The notes beneath the pieces were generated by a model. It did no database searches and was not told the origin of the DNA. It saw only the letters and a list, made by a program, of their open reading frames with translations. A DNA stretch of 29,270 nt from positions 1 to 29,270 of the IMG/VR virus record IMGVR_UViG_3300045006_000312, one strand, 5' to 3'. Below are positions 14,391 to 22,044 of the stretch, piece after piece. Source of the DNA: a virus. Position 1 is the first letter of the stretch. The number at the start of each line of letters is the position of its first letter. A program made the position numbers and the translations under genes.

Positions 14391-16704
14391 GCCGCTCCAC
14401 TGTACAAACTGCCCGTTGTACAAGTACCCTCTGGTCCCGGGACATGGGCCCCAGAGGGCACCTGTGGTGGTGGGCGAAGCGCCCGGGCGAAAGGAAGTGG
14501 CCGGAGGCCAGCCGTTCATCGGCGAGAGTGGCCAACTGCTGCGCAAGATACTCGAACGCTTCGGCGTCCATCCGGACAACGCCTACTACACGAATGCCTG
14601 CCTGTGCCACCCCCCAGGTAACGAGACCCCGTCCATCGAAGCCATCGAGTGTTGCCGCCCCCGACTGCAGCGCGAGCTGCGCAAACAACAGCCAACGAAG
14701 ATCCTACTTGCGGGGGCCAGTGCGGCAACCGCCCTCTGGGGCACCGACAGTCCGCTGAGCATCATGTCCCTGCGGGGTCTGGCTAAGTGGTCCCAGCCGT
14801 TCGCTTGCAACGTTCAGGCGACCCTGCACCCCGCCGCCCTGCTCCGTCAGGCCGATCTCACGTCCCTGTTCCTTGCAGACATGCTGAAGTTCAGCCGTCT
14901 GAACAAGCACCCCGTAGGTCCGCCAGACCCGCCCACCCCCATCATCCCCCACAGCGGAACCGAGCTGTTGAAAGCCGTCCGAGCCCTGGGCCCCGACATC
15001 GTTGTCGATCTCGAGGCGACCGGAACCAACCCGTACAGGGACGAGCCACTCCTGATCGGAGTGGGCACGGCCACCGAACAAGTCACCTTCGCCGCAAAGA
15101 TGCTCAAGGACCGTGGGACGGGCAACGCCTTCGCGCGCGCCTTGACTGCGAAGAAACGTCGGATAATCGGACACAACATTCGCTTCGACGCCCAGTTCCT
15201 CGAGACCCATATGGGCATCCGCCTAACGTGGAACTTTGACACCCTCCTCGCACACTATCTTACGGATGAGCAGCCTGGAACGCATAGCCTGAAGTCCCTC
15301 GCGCGGCTACACTTCAATGCGACCGACTACAGCAGCCATATCAGTGACGCGTTCCGAGAGAACCGCGCGCGCGACATTCCGTTTGATACCCTGTGTCTGT
15401 ACAACGCGTATGACCTGATGTACGCCGCCCAACTCGAGCAGCTCCTCCGGCCCCTGATCGACCGGAACTTCCGGGACCTGTACTACGGCCTCATCCTACC
15501 CGCAGATCACGCGCTCAAAGACATCGAGCTGGCCGGCGCACCCGTCGACCTGCGGTATCTGTCCGCCCTGCACGAGAAGTACCAGGCCGCACTGGCATCA
15601 AAGGAAGCCGCGTTCCGGGCCCTCACAATCAGTCTCACCGGCGACGACGTCTCGCCCCGCTCGCCAGCTCAACTCTCCACGTTCCTATTCGATCAGCTCG
15701 GCGCCCTGGTTCCGCGTGGGTTGAAGCGTAGTACGGACCGGCGCGTCCTCGAGCGAATCACGAAGCCGGCAACCGCTGTCAAGGTGATCAGCTCCCTCAG
15801 GGACTACCGCGCAGACATGAAAACGGACGGGACGTATGTGGTGGGGTTGTCCAAGCGGAGCGTCCCGCACAGCAACATCCCGCATGTTCACCCGGAGTTC
15901 CTGATCCACGGGACCGTAACGGGGCGGTTGTCATGCCGCAATCCGAACCTGCAGAACGTTCCGCAGGTCGCGGGGCCCGAGATCCGAAACGCGTTTGTCG
16001 CCCCTCCCGGCCACGTCCTCGTCAACATCGACTATGCGCAGCTAGAGCTCCGCGTCGCCGCCTACCTGTCACGCGATACGCACATGATCGACGCCTTCGC
16101 GGCCGGCCGGGACATTCACCTCGAGACGGCCAGTGTTGTCAACAAGATCGACCCCGCGGACGTTACTAAGAACCAGCGGCACTTTGCCAAGTACGTCAAC
16201 TTCGGCATCGTATACGACCGGCAGGCGCCGAGCGTCGCTGAGCAGGTTGGCTGTACTGTCAAAGAGGCGCAGGCGTTCATCACCGCCTGGCTCGCCTACT
16301 ATGCGGACCTTGCAGCGTGGCGTAAGCAGACCATGCACCAGGCAGTCACAGCCGGCTTCCTAACTACCCCGTTCGGCCGCCGCCGGCGCTTTCCACTCAT
16401 TACGAAGGCAAACCGGCGCGAGGTCCAGAAGCAGGCGGTCAACTTCCCGATCCAGTCGACTGCGAGCGACATCTGCTTGACAGCGCTGATCAACATTCAC
16501 AAGCAGTACCCGCACATCAGGATCCCGATCCATGACAGTCTCTTGTTCAGCTTGCCGTGGTATCAGGCCGACGAGATCATCCCGGCCCTCGTCAAGATCA
16601 TGGAGACGCCCCCCACAGCGCTTTCGGACACGCCCCTACCCTTCACGGTCGACGTCGAGATCGGCGAACGGTGGGGGGACCTGCACGAATGGAGGGCCTC
16701 CTGA
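14380..16704 (+). CDS. Fusion: family-4-like uracil-DNA glycosylase + 3'-5' exonuclease + DNA polymerase I
   Basis: 774 residues. Residues 1-175: UDG with C8, C11, C76 and C92 (spacing of the Fe-S cluster of family 4), VGEAPGRKEV (E33), NACLCHPPGN (N81) and LHPAALLR (H150). Residues 200-350: DnaQ-like exonuclease with VVDLEATG (D210, E212), NIRFDAQFL (D270) and YNAYD (D345). Residues ~375-774: family A polymerase with motif A NIDYAQLELR (D551), motif B RHFAKYVNFGIVYD (K604) and motif C IPIHDSLLF (D719). Motif C has Ser where Pol I has Glu, and motif B ends in Asp instead of Gly. All three active sites otherwise look intact, so one chain could remove uracil, proofread and synthesise. It overlaps the MazG-like gene by 11 nt. 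Confidence 0.92.
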   Translation: MSDKPLHCTNCPLYKYPLVPGHGPQRAPVVVGEAPGRKEVAGGQPFIGESGQLLRKILERFGVHPDNAYYTNACLCHPPGNETPSIEAIECCRPRLQRELRKQQPTKILLAGASAATALWGTDSPLSIMSLRGLAKWSQPFACNVQATLHPAALLRQADLTSLFLADMLKFSRLNKHPVGPPDPPTPIIPHSGTELLKAVRALGPDIVVDLEATGTNPYRDEPLLIGVGTATEQVTFAAKMLKDRGTGNAFARALTAKKRRIIGHNIRFDAQFLETHMGIRLTWNFDTLLAHYLTDEQPGTHSLKSLARLHFNATDYSSHISDAFRENRARDIPFDTLCLYNAYDLMYAAQLEQLLRPLIDRNFRDLYYGLILPADHALKDIELAGAPVDLRYLSALHEKYQAALASKEAAFRALTISLTGDDVSPRSPAQLSTFLFDQLGALVPRGLKRSTDRRVLERITKPATAVKVISSLRDYRADMKTDGTYVVGLSKRSVPHSNIPHVHPEFLIHGTVTGRLSCRNPNLQNVPQVAGPEIRNAFVAPPGHVLVNIDYAQLELRVAAYLSRDTHMIDAFAAGRDIHLETASVVNKIDPADVTKNQRHFAKYVNFGIVYDRQAPSVAEQVGCTVKEAQAFITAWLAYYADLAAWRKQTMHQAVTAGFLTTPFGRRRRFPLITKANRREVQKQAVNFPIQSTASDICLTALINIHKQYPHIRIPIHDSLLFSLPWYQADEIIPALVKIMETPPTALSDTPLPFTVDVEIGERWGDLHEWRAS

Positions 16705-17000
16705 TGGACCTAGTGAGCGTCAAGACGCCTGAGCTGGTTGGGGCTGTTGAGGGGCTGCAGCAGCCAGCAGAGACACACGCCCTGCTCCTCAAGCGGATTG
16801 GGGTCGGGCGGCATTACGAGGGCTCGCCCGGGCACTGGGACAACCATCCAATCGAGTACCTCGAGGGGATGTTGGCCGAAGAGCTGGGTGATGTCGTCAT
16901 CTACTTATCTGCGCTGATCATCAAACGACCTCGGCTGTGGGCGATGAACCTTCGCGAGGACGTCATGCGGGCCCTTCGCGAGCTTCTCGGAGAGGGGTAG
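16704..17000 (+). CDS. Second MazG-like protein
   Basis: 98 residues; ATG overlaps the polymerase stop (TGATG) and has GGAGG 8 nt upstream. LEGMLAEELGDVVIYLSALI (about 55-74) is the EExxD helix of MazG-like pyrophosphohydrolases; the preceding helical part is less typical. It may act on its own, or be a partner of the MazG-like protein at 14127. Flanking the polymerase with two such genes suggests nucleotide-pool management. Only half of the family pattern is clear. Confidence 0.55.
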   Translation: MDLVSVKTPELVGAVEGLQQPAETHALLLKRIGVGRHYEGSPGHWDNHPIEYLEGMLAEELGDVVIYLSALIIKRPRLWAMNLREDVMRALRELLGEG

Positions 17001-17005
17001 CCATC

Positions 17006-17449
17006 ATGGGGCGCGTGTGCCCACAGTGGTTGTATCGTTGGTGGCATCAACGCTACTTCAGGATGACCGTGGAGTGCCTTGTCGCCTGGGTTGGGCGTTG
17101 GCCGGATCACACAACAAGCCCGGTGGGCCGGTGGCTTCGTGTGCCTGCGGGAACGTACGAGACGGCCCAGGGCCTCACGTGGGCCACCGACCTTAGCGGC
17201 GAGATCATCATGCCGGACGTCCAAAGCCCGCGTGTGGGGCATCGCTACTGGCTGTACTGGTACGAGCCGAGTACATACATGCTCCGCTACGCTTGTTGGT
17301 GGTGGTTCCCCTGGGCCTACCTGGGTATCCGCCTTTCGAATATCTGGCAGCGCGCCCGTACTCGTGTCCGGCAGCGACTCGTCACAGGCTGCGTCCGTCT
17401 ACACCGCCGCCTCGTTCCACGCGCCAAGGTGCGGGGGTGGCGCCGATGA
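17006..17449 (+). CDS. Trp-rich hypothetical protein
   Basis: 147 residues from the ATG at 17006, preceded by GAGAGGGG. About 14 tryptophans, with a cluster CWWWFPWAYLG near residue 105 that could insert into or lie on a membrane. It has a basic C-terminus (Arg-rich, PRAKVRGWRR). No family recognised. Followed by an ATGA overlap with the next gene. Membrane association is a guess from composition. Confidence 0.55.
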   Translation: MGRVCPQWLYRWWHQRYFRMTVECLVAWVGRWPDHTTSPVGRWLRVPAGTYETAQGLTWATDLSGEIIMPDVQSPRVGHRYWLYWYEPSTYMLRYACWWWFPWAYLGIRLSNIWQRARTRVRQRLVTGCVRLHRRLVPRAKVRGWRR

Positions 17450-17697
17450 GCGTAAGTCTGCCTTATGGGGTGATCCAAGATGCCGAAGGCTGGTACGCCT
17501 GCGTCTTTTGCAGTGACATTCTCGTCACCCGAAGCCGCGCAGAAGCTCACACTGCTCATCTACCAGGACGCGGTTGCGAGATTCCAGAGCCGGGCCCAGG
17601 CCCTGCTCGCATGGGTCCCACTGGCAGTCCGGGAGGAGGCAGCCCGGTGCTGGCACCACCATGTCGTGGCTACAGGGCGCACTTTGGCTGGGGGTGA
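17446..17697 (+). CDS. C2H2-type zinc-finger-like small protein
   Basis: 83 residues; ATGA overlap with the previous gene and GGGGGTGG 5 nt upstream. Residues ~18-37 (YACVFCSDILVTRSRAEAHT) hold a CxxC and an HxxH spaced like a short C2H2 zinc finger. After about residue 45 the sequence becomes Pro/Gly-rich and looks like the shadow of the frame at 17480. So either the protein ends in disorder, or the two frames are joined by a frameshift. No function known. Confidence 0.5.
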   Translation: MSVSLPYGVIQDAEGWYACVFCSDILVTRSRAEAHTAHLPGRGCEIPEPGPGPARMGPTGSPGGGSPVLAPPCRGYRAHFGWG

Positions 17698-17881
17698 GCG
17701 GGTCGCCTGGCTTGAGGTTCTCAACTGGTCTGCGTTGTACCCCGCAGCGCTACGGGACAACACGGTGCCGTGGTTGTACAAAGACGGCCTCGCACGCCGC
17801 GCCGCCGAAGCCAACATCAACCTAGACGCGGTCCTGCTTACAGGCCGTTTGCAGGAGGTCGAGGATGAGCTGGCGCGATGA
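17480..17881 (+). CDS. Hypothetical helical protein overlapping the zinc-finger frame
   Basis: 133 residues; ATG with GGTGA 6 nt upstream. The first ~20 residues look like a frame shadow of the zinc-finger gene, but from about residue 21 on (AQKLTLLIYQDAVARFQSRA) the composition is that of a real helical protein, and it ends 17 nt inside the next gene. It overlaps the 17446 frame by 218 nt. No family recognised. Confidence 0.55.
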   Translation: MPKAGTPASFAVTFSSPEAAQKLTLLIYQDAVARFQSRAQALLAWVPLAVREEAARCWHHHVVATGRTLAGGERVAWLEVLNWSALYPAALRDNTVPWLYKDGLARRAAEANINLDAVLLTGRLQEVEDELAR

Positions 17882-18062
17882 CCCGATCACGGAGAAGCAG
17901 GCCCAGTTCCTCATCAAGCATGACGTGTGCACGATGGTTGAGGCCCTCACCCTGACCAAGGGAAAGGCCTCGGACCTCATCTCGGCTGTCATCGATGACA
18001 ACCGTGACGCCCTCGACGCCGCTCTCGAAGCAGCCTTCCCAGAGGACACGGAGCACGAATGA
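17865..18062 (+). CDS. Small protein of the TEKQxxFL / ASxLI type
   Basis: 65 residues, GAGG upstream of the ATG, overlapping both neighbours (17 nt and ATGA). The pattern ITEKQAQFLIKHDV then LTKGKASDLISAVIDD resembles a short module often found at C-termini of phage exonucleases and helicases. Here it stands alone next to a helicase gene, and may help recruit it to DNA. The acidic C-terminus is typical of phage accessory proteins. Confidence 0.6.
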   Translation: MSWRDDPITEKQAQFLIKHDVCTMVEALTLTKGKASDLISAVIDDNRDALDAALEAAFPEDTEHE

Positions 18063-18080
18063 TCGCCCTGAAAGGAGAAC

Positions 18081-18245
18081 ATGGTGGGAACTGGCCGGCC
18101 TGCACCGCACCATTCATTCGAGGAGAGCGCTCCGGGAGCTGCCGAGTCTCCCGTAGCAGAGGAAGAGCGCCCGCTGCCCGCTGCCCGATTCCGGCTATAC
18201 CTGCAACCCATCGGAGACTTCGGCCCGTGGCGCAAACCGTGCTGA
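18081..18245 (+). CDS. Short ORF with strong Shine-Dalgarno before the helicase
   Basis: 54 residues; AAAGGAG lies 3-4 nt before the ATG, the best ribosome site in this area. Composition is Glu/Pro/Ala-rich in the middle and ends PIGDFGPWRKPC. Its stop lies inside the start of the helicase gene. If real, the helicase begins at the GTG 18227, not the ATG at 18059 whose first ~56 residues look non-coding (Arg/Pro/Ala-rich). No family recognised. Confidence 0.45.
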   Translation: MVGTGRPAPHHSFEESAPGAAESPVAEEERPLPAARFRLYLQPIGDFGPWRKPC

Positions 18246-19621
18246 CCCTGTACGACTTCCAACACGAGGGCGTGGCCGCGCTGTGTGACCGGCCCCGCCT
18301 CTTGTTGCTGGACGACCCGGGGCTGGGCAAGACGGTGCAGGTTGTCGAAGCGTTGCGCCAGCTGGACGCAAAACGCGTCCTCGTGCTCGCGCCGGCGACC
18401 ACTCTGGACGACGTTTGGCGGCGGACCTTCGAGACGTGGTGGCCAGAATGTAATGCACGGATTGTTGCCGGCCCCGAACGGCGTCGGTGGCCAATCTGGG
18501 AGGATGACGCAGTGCGCGTCTGGATCACCACATATCAGACCTTCCTGAACGATCAGGATGAGCTGATTGACCGTTGGGGGTGTCTCGTATGCGATGAGGT
18601 ACAGAACGTACGTGGGCGGAAGACCAAGCAGTTTCCCGTCCTGCGTCGGCACGCCCGCAACGCGCGACGCTTCATCGGCCTTACAGGGTCCCCTCTCTGG
18701 AAGACGCCCTCCGACCTGTGGACGGCACTGCATCTGATTGATGCCCAGCGGTGGCGCGGCTTCTGGTCTTTCGTCCGGCAGTACTGTCATGTCTCGTGGA
18801 GCGGCTTCAACTGGCATGTTGGTGGTCTCCGTGCGGGGATGGCTGAAGCGTTGATGGGAGACGTTGCCGATGTGTGTGTCCGGCGCACCCGTGAAGACGT
18901 TGCCCGGCAGATCTGGGGGCGTCGGGGCCTTCCCACTGTCCAGGTGCAGCAGCAGTGGGTGAAACTCGACCTCCCAACACGAGCTGTGTATGACGGACTG
19001 CGCTCGAACCTCCGGACCACTCTGCCTTCGGGTAAGGCGATCGTTGCGCTGAACTTCGCCAGTACAACCGCCCTCCTCGAGCAGCTGACGTACGACTGGT
19101 CCCTGTTGGACGGCCGTTACGGCGATGACCTCCTCGAATGCCCAAAGATTCAGGCGTGTCTAGACATTGTGGCTAAGATGGGCAGCCGACAGTTCGTCGT
19201 GTACACGGTCGTAAAGAGCGCTTTGGCACGTCTCAAACGCACGCTAGAGGCGCGCAAGATCGCTTGTGCCTTGATCGATGGCTCCACGGACAGACAGGGC
19301 CGTTTACAGGCACTTTGCGACTTTCGAGAAGGGCGTGTAAGGGGTCTCTTAGCCACCGTACTCGTGGGCGGGGTGGGGATCACCCTCACGTCTGCCGCTG
19401 ATATCATCATGTTAGACCGCGAGTGGGCGCCCGAGGCGAACGCGCAGGCCGTCGATCGTTGTGTGCGTATTGGCCAGGCGTCGCGTGTGGTCCGCGTCTG
19501 GCTTGTCGGCGCAGATCAAACGATCGACAAGCGGAAGGACGCTGTACTGGCGCATCGCGAGGTGGACATCAGCGCTGTCAAAGAAGGGCTGGCACAGGCA
19601 TGGAAGGACCGAACACTGTAA
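18227..19621 (+). CDS. SNF2-family DEAD/DEAH-type helicase or translocase
   Basis: 464 residues from the GTG at 18227 (GGAG about 10 nt upstream); an ATG at 18059 would add 56 residues of doubtful character. Motifs in order: LYDFQHEGV (Q-like), LLDDPGLGKT (I), LAPATTL (Ia), VCDEVQN (II, DEVQ instead of DEAH), GLTGSPLWK (III), then GGVGITLTSAADIIMLD (V) and QAVDRCVRIGQ (VI, the HRIGQ-type motif of SNF2 proteins). It is a compact version, as in other phages, and probably drives DNA remodelling or fork processing during replication. Confidence 0.88.
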   Translation: MAQTVLTLYDFQHEGVAALCDRPRLLLLDDPGLGKTVQVVEALRQLDAKRVLVLAPATTLDDVWRRTFETWWPECNARIVAGPERRRWPIWEDDAVRVWITTYQTFLNDQDELIDRWGCLVCDEVQNVRGRKTKQFPVLRRHARNARRFIGLTGSPLWKTPSDLWTALHLIDAQRWRGFWSFVRQYCHVSWSGFNWHVGGLRAGMAEALMGDVADVCVRRTREDVARQIWGRRGLPTVQVQQQWVKLDLPTRAVYDGLRSNLRTTLPSGKAIVALNFASTTALLEQLTYDWSLLDGRYGDDLLECPKIQACLDIVAKMGSRQFVVYTVVKSALARLKRTLEARKIACALIDGSTDRQGRLQALCDFREGRVRGLLATVLVGGVGITLTSAADIIMLDREWAPEANAQAVDRCVRIGQASRVVRVWLVGADQTIDKRKDAVLAHREVDISAVKEGLAQAWKDRTL

Positions 19622-19935
19622 CTGGAGCGCAGCTCAGCATTCTGCTTCCGAATAGGCAACTCCTACATGGCCTTGCCTGCCCAATTCACGGGCTACAGTA
19701 CGCGGCCATCGCCCTCCCCGGGGAGTGTGTGACAGTGGACCGCCTTCAGCGGATTCATGCGCAGGGACCGATGCCGCAAGCGGGGCAGAGGATATGTTGC
19801 ACAACCTGTGGCCAAAATCTCGCAGCTCCTATAGGCGGACTCTGCTCCAGCATAACTGCCCCCGTAGCTGCGCTCGTTGAGCTGACCCAGCTTGCTGGTT
19901 CAAAAGGAGCGCCCAAACGCCCCCACAAAGCGTGA
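19600..19935 (+). CDS. Cys-containing hypothetical protein after the helicase
   Basis: 111 residues from the ATG at 19600, overlapping the helicase end by 22 nt. It contains LACPIHGLQ and CCTTCGQN, giving possible zinc ligands (CxxH and CxxC) about 40 residues apart. The C-terminus is Lys/Pro-rich. No family recognised. In the same operon as the helicase. Confidence 0.55.
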   Translation: MEGPNTVTGAQLSILLPNRQLLHGLACPIHGLQYAAIALPGECVTVDRLQRIHAQGPMPQAGQRICCTTCGQNLAAPIGGLCSSITAPVAALVELTQLAGSKGAPKRPHKA

Positions 19936-20002
19936 CCCCAAACATGAGCGGGCTGGACTCGCTCCTGAACATTGGGCGCCGCCCCGAAATCGAGGCCGGT
20001 TT

Positions 20003-20353
20003 ATGACCTCCACGACGATTGGCCGTATTGGCCGCCCTATCAACCTCCCGATGGCGCAACGCCTAGGGCCGCTGCCCAATGGGTTCCAGCTGCATGGAGC
20101 AGACCCGCGGCCTGCGGACACCTGGATCCAGCTCCCTAGCGCTTCCGGCGTTCTGGCTGCCTGGTCTCCTTGGATCACGTATCGGGTCCTGTACTGGGTG
20201 ATGGCCCTGAGTGCTCAGGAACCCCAACCCGTCGGCGCCGTTCTGTTGCCGATTGACGTCTGGGCTGCACCTCTGTTCGTCCCCGCAGGCGCGATACAGG
20301 GCCGCATGCGACGCCCACTTCTCCACAGTGAGGGAGCAGTACCCGGCGCATAA
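20003..20353 (+). CDS. Hypothetical protein
   Basis: 116 residues from the ATG at 20003. A Trp/Val-rich middle (WSPWITYRVLYWVMALSA) may be a membrane or core segment. No recognised family. A 20-codon frame (ATG 19944) ends with an ATGA overlap at its start, but with no Shine-Dalgarno of its own. Start and reality are moderately supported. Confidence 0.45.
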   Translation: MTSTTIGRIGRPINLPMAQRLGPLPNGFQLHGADPRPADTWIQLPSASGVLAAWSPWITYRVLYWVMALSAQEPQPVGAVLLPIDVWAAPLFVPAGAIQGRMRRPLLHSEGAVPGA

Positions 20354-20409
20354 TATATCATTCGGGCTTGGCTGCGGCTCTATACCCTCAATCTGCTGGG
20401 TGTTGGGGT

Positions 20410-20550
20410 ATGGAATTTTATTCGGCGGTGGGGCAGAAACTGTATATAGCGACCCCCAGGGATTCAAGTGGTCCGAAGATATATCTGGAAGGGTGCCGAA
20501 AGTCTATCGGACCGAAAACAACAGGAGAGGTTGTCCTCTCCACGCTTTAG
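20410..20550 (+). CDS. Possible small protein in an AT-richer island
   Basis: 46 residues; GGGTGTTGGGG just upstream of the ATG. The sequence looks protein-like (GQKLYIATPRDSSGPKIYLE, then CRKSIGPKTTGE) but its codon use is less GC-rich than that of its neighbours. It would end in the hairpin region at 20524-20553. No family known; it could be spurious sequence of a leader. Confidence 0.35.
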   Translation: MEFYSAVGQKLYIATPRDSSGPKIYLEGCRKSIGPKTTGEVVLSTL

Positions 20551-20553
20551 CGT
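20524..20553 (+). other. Tandem hairpins in the leader of the 20612 gene
   Basis: GGAGAGG (20524-20530), loop TTGT and CCTCTCC (20535-20541) form a 7-bp stem. ACGC, loop TTTA and GCGT (20542-20553) form a second, directly abutting. No T run follows, so this is more like a structured leader than a terminator. The wider 20354-20611 stretch also carries a CATAAT -10-like box near 20349 but no good -35. Confidence 0.4.
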
Positions 20554-20611
20554 CCGCTACCTGGTGACGAGCTGAGTGGTGGATCCGGCTATACGAAAGG
20601 AGGTGAATAGC

Positions 20612-20815
20612 GTGTACGGATATCTGAGCGAACTCTGTTGCGCCTACAGAGAGGCGCAGCTGAAGTGGTACAGTTCTGTGGTAGCCTTCTCGCCTCAGTA
20701 CTGGTACTACTTCAACCTCATGGACGCTCTGAGGACTGAGATCCGGCGGACCTTGTGGGCGATTCTCGGGAAGTCTCCGGACTTCTCTGTCTCGGACTTG
20801 TACGACGTTGAGTAA
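20612..20815 (+). CDS. Small Tyr/Trp-rich hypothetical protein
   Basis: 67 residues from the GTG at 20612, chosen for the near-perfect AAAGGAGGTGA 6 nt upstream; the upstream ATG at 20576 has no such site. Aromatic-rich (PQYWYYFN) and helical. First of a run of small genes (20612-23576) with strong ribosome sites. Family unknown. Confidence 0.6.
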   Translation: MYGYLSELCCAYREAQLKWYSSVVAFSPQYWYYFNLMDALRTEIRRTLWAILGKSPDFSVSDLYDVE

Positions 20816-20857
20816 CAAGCCCTCTCTGGGCACCACAACTAGGGAAGGAGGATACCC

Positions 20858-21238
20858 GTGTGTCAGAGGCGTTGTCCGTGCAAGACGTACCCATCGGTGT
20901 GTAGACTGATGGGAATCCGCCGTAAAGAGGAGTCAGAAATGTACGAGCACTGGACGTTCGTTCCAGCGAAGGAGGCCGCGGAGCTCACTGAGGGCCTCGA
21001 ACTCATGAACACGGACGGTGGACGAGACTGCGTCGTTGAGCTGTGCGAGATGCTTCCGGACATCGTGACCGTCGCGATCGACGCAGATCACAGGGACATC
21101 CAGATCTTCGACTCCGTCTGGTTCACTCACGGGTCGAAGTTCACCATCCCCCACTGGCTCTACATCATCACGAACCTGGCTCCGGATGAGATCGAGTACG
21201 ACGAGGGGAACGACATCCTGTCCATGTGGTGGGACTGA
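20858..21238 (+). CDS. Hypothetical acidic protein with two plausible starts
   Basis: 126 residues from the GTG at 20858 (GGAAGGAGG upstream) or 99 residues from the in-frame ATG at 20939 (AGAGGAG 6 nt upstream). The extra N-terminus is Cys/Arg-rich (CQRRCPC) and unlike the acidic core (ending DEGNDILSMWWD). Both sites are strong, so two forms may be made, or the upstream one may be a leader. Family unknown. Confidence 0.6.
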   Translation: MCQRRCPCKTYPSVCRLMGIRRKEESEMYEHWTFVPAKEAAELTEGLELMNTDGGRDCVVELCEMLPDIVTVAIDADHRDIQIFDSVWFTHGSKFTIPHWLYIITNLAPDEIEYDEGNDILSMWWD

Positions 21239-21265
21239 GCCCTACCACGAAAGGAGACGACCGAG

Positions 21266-21706
21266 ATGGGCAAGGCTGACAAGGTGGTTCCTCTAGTTGC
21301 AGCTGCAGCAGGTCTGCAGTCTGAAGCCTCACTACACGACAAGCTTCAGGCTGCAGGCGAGCCGAAGAAGTGCCCGTACTGTGGATCCGAAGCTATCGAG
21401 CTCCATGGGATGGGCTTCGGCGGGGTCGACTTCGACTGTCGTGGCTGTGAGGGCCAGTTCTCCTATGTTGCAGACGTGTCGGGAGAACCCGTACTCTGCC
21501 CTCGAGGCAGCCACACTGTACGGATTCTGGATGTTGAAGGGCCACTGCAGGTCAACGTTGGGTGGATCTCGCTTGTCGAGCTGTACGTCTACAACCTGGC
21601 GGGGGAGGTCGTCACATCCGGGAACATGACGATTCCTGCCTGTGATACGAAGCAGGAGGCAGAGTTCCAGCGTTGGCTGTGGCTTCAGCTGTTCGAGAAC
21701 ATCTGA
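21266..21706 (+). CDS. Zinc-ribbon hypothetical protein
   Basis: 146 residues, AAAGGAG 9-10 nt before the ATG. Residues ~36-39 CPYC and ~58-61 CRGC form a zinc ribbon (KKCPYCGSEAIEL ... FDCRGCEGQFS). The C-terminal half is beta-rich and ends with an aromatic helix. No named family. Third gene of the small-gene run. Confidence 0.65.
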   Translation: MGKADKVVPLVAAAAGLQSEASLHDKLQAAGEPKKCPYCGSEAIELHGMGFGGVDFDCRGCEGQFSYVADVSGEPVLCPRGSHTVRILDVEGPLQVNVGWISLVELYVYNLAGEVVTSGNMTIPACDTKQEAEFQRWLWLQLFENI

Positions 21707-21725
21707 TGAAAGGAGGTGAAACCGC

Positions 21726-22019
21726 ATGAGCAAGCCGAAGGCAGAAGTCGTAACCGAAGAGGCACCGGCAACGGCAACGGCTGCCGAGGAACCCATCGAT
21801 ATCGTGTCGATGGTTCGGAAGCAGCTTGCCTCCAAGGTCGGCGATGCCGCAGCAGCGAAGATCTTGGCCTCGTACGCTGATGTGCAGGCTGAGATCGTAG
21901 GACGTAAGCACAACACGTCCTACATCGCCAAGCGGCTAGGGATGCAGATGGTGCTCAAGCACCTCGGCGTCCCCGAGGAGGCCTTCAGACTGCTACGCGC
22001 GCAGCTGCTGCGCAAGTAG
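21726..22019 (+). CDS. Paralogue A of a small three-copy phage protein family
   Basis: 97 residues, AAAGGAGGTGA before the ATG. The acidic/Ala-rich N-terminus (~1-24) varies; the core carries ILASYADVQ (46-54), NTSYIAKRLGM (63-73) and VLKHLGVPEE (76-85). These blocks recur in the proteins at 23890 and 27212, so the three are paralogues. The core looks helical with a possible HTH-like NTS..I.KR.GM segment. A pseudoknot-like RNA element follows 25 nt after the stop, as for paralogue B. Function unknown; nucleic-acid binding is a guess. Confidence 0.7.
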   Translation: MSKPKAEVVTEEAPATATAAEEPIDIVSMVRKQLASKVGDAAAAKILASYADVQAEIVGRKHNTSYIAKRLGMQMVLKHLGVPEEAFRLLRAQLLRK

Positions 22020-22044
22020 TCGGTCTGCACAACACAACCGCATA

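Noticed and set aside
18363-18379. GGACGC/GCGTCC hairpin
   Set aside because: Lies inside the helicase coding region between motifs I and Ia; likely a chance result of codon choice.
19944-20006. 20-codon ORF ending in an ATGA overlap with the 20003 gene
   Set aside because: No Shine-Dalgarno and too short to support; noted only as a possible coupling leader.
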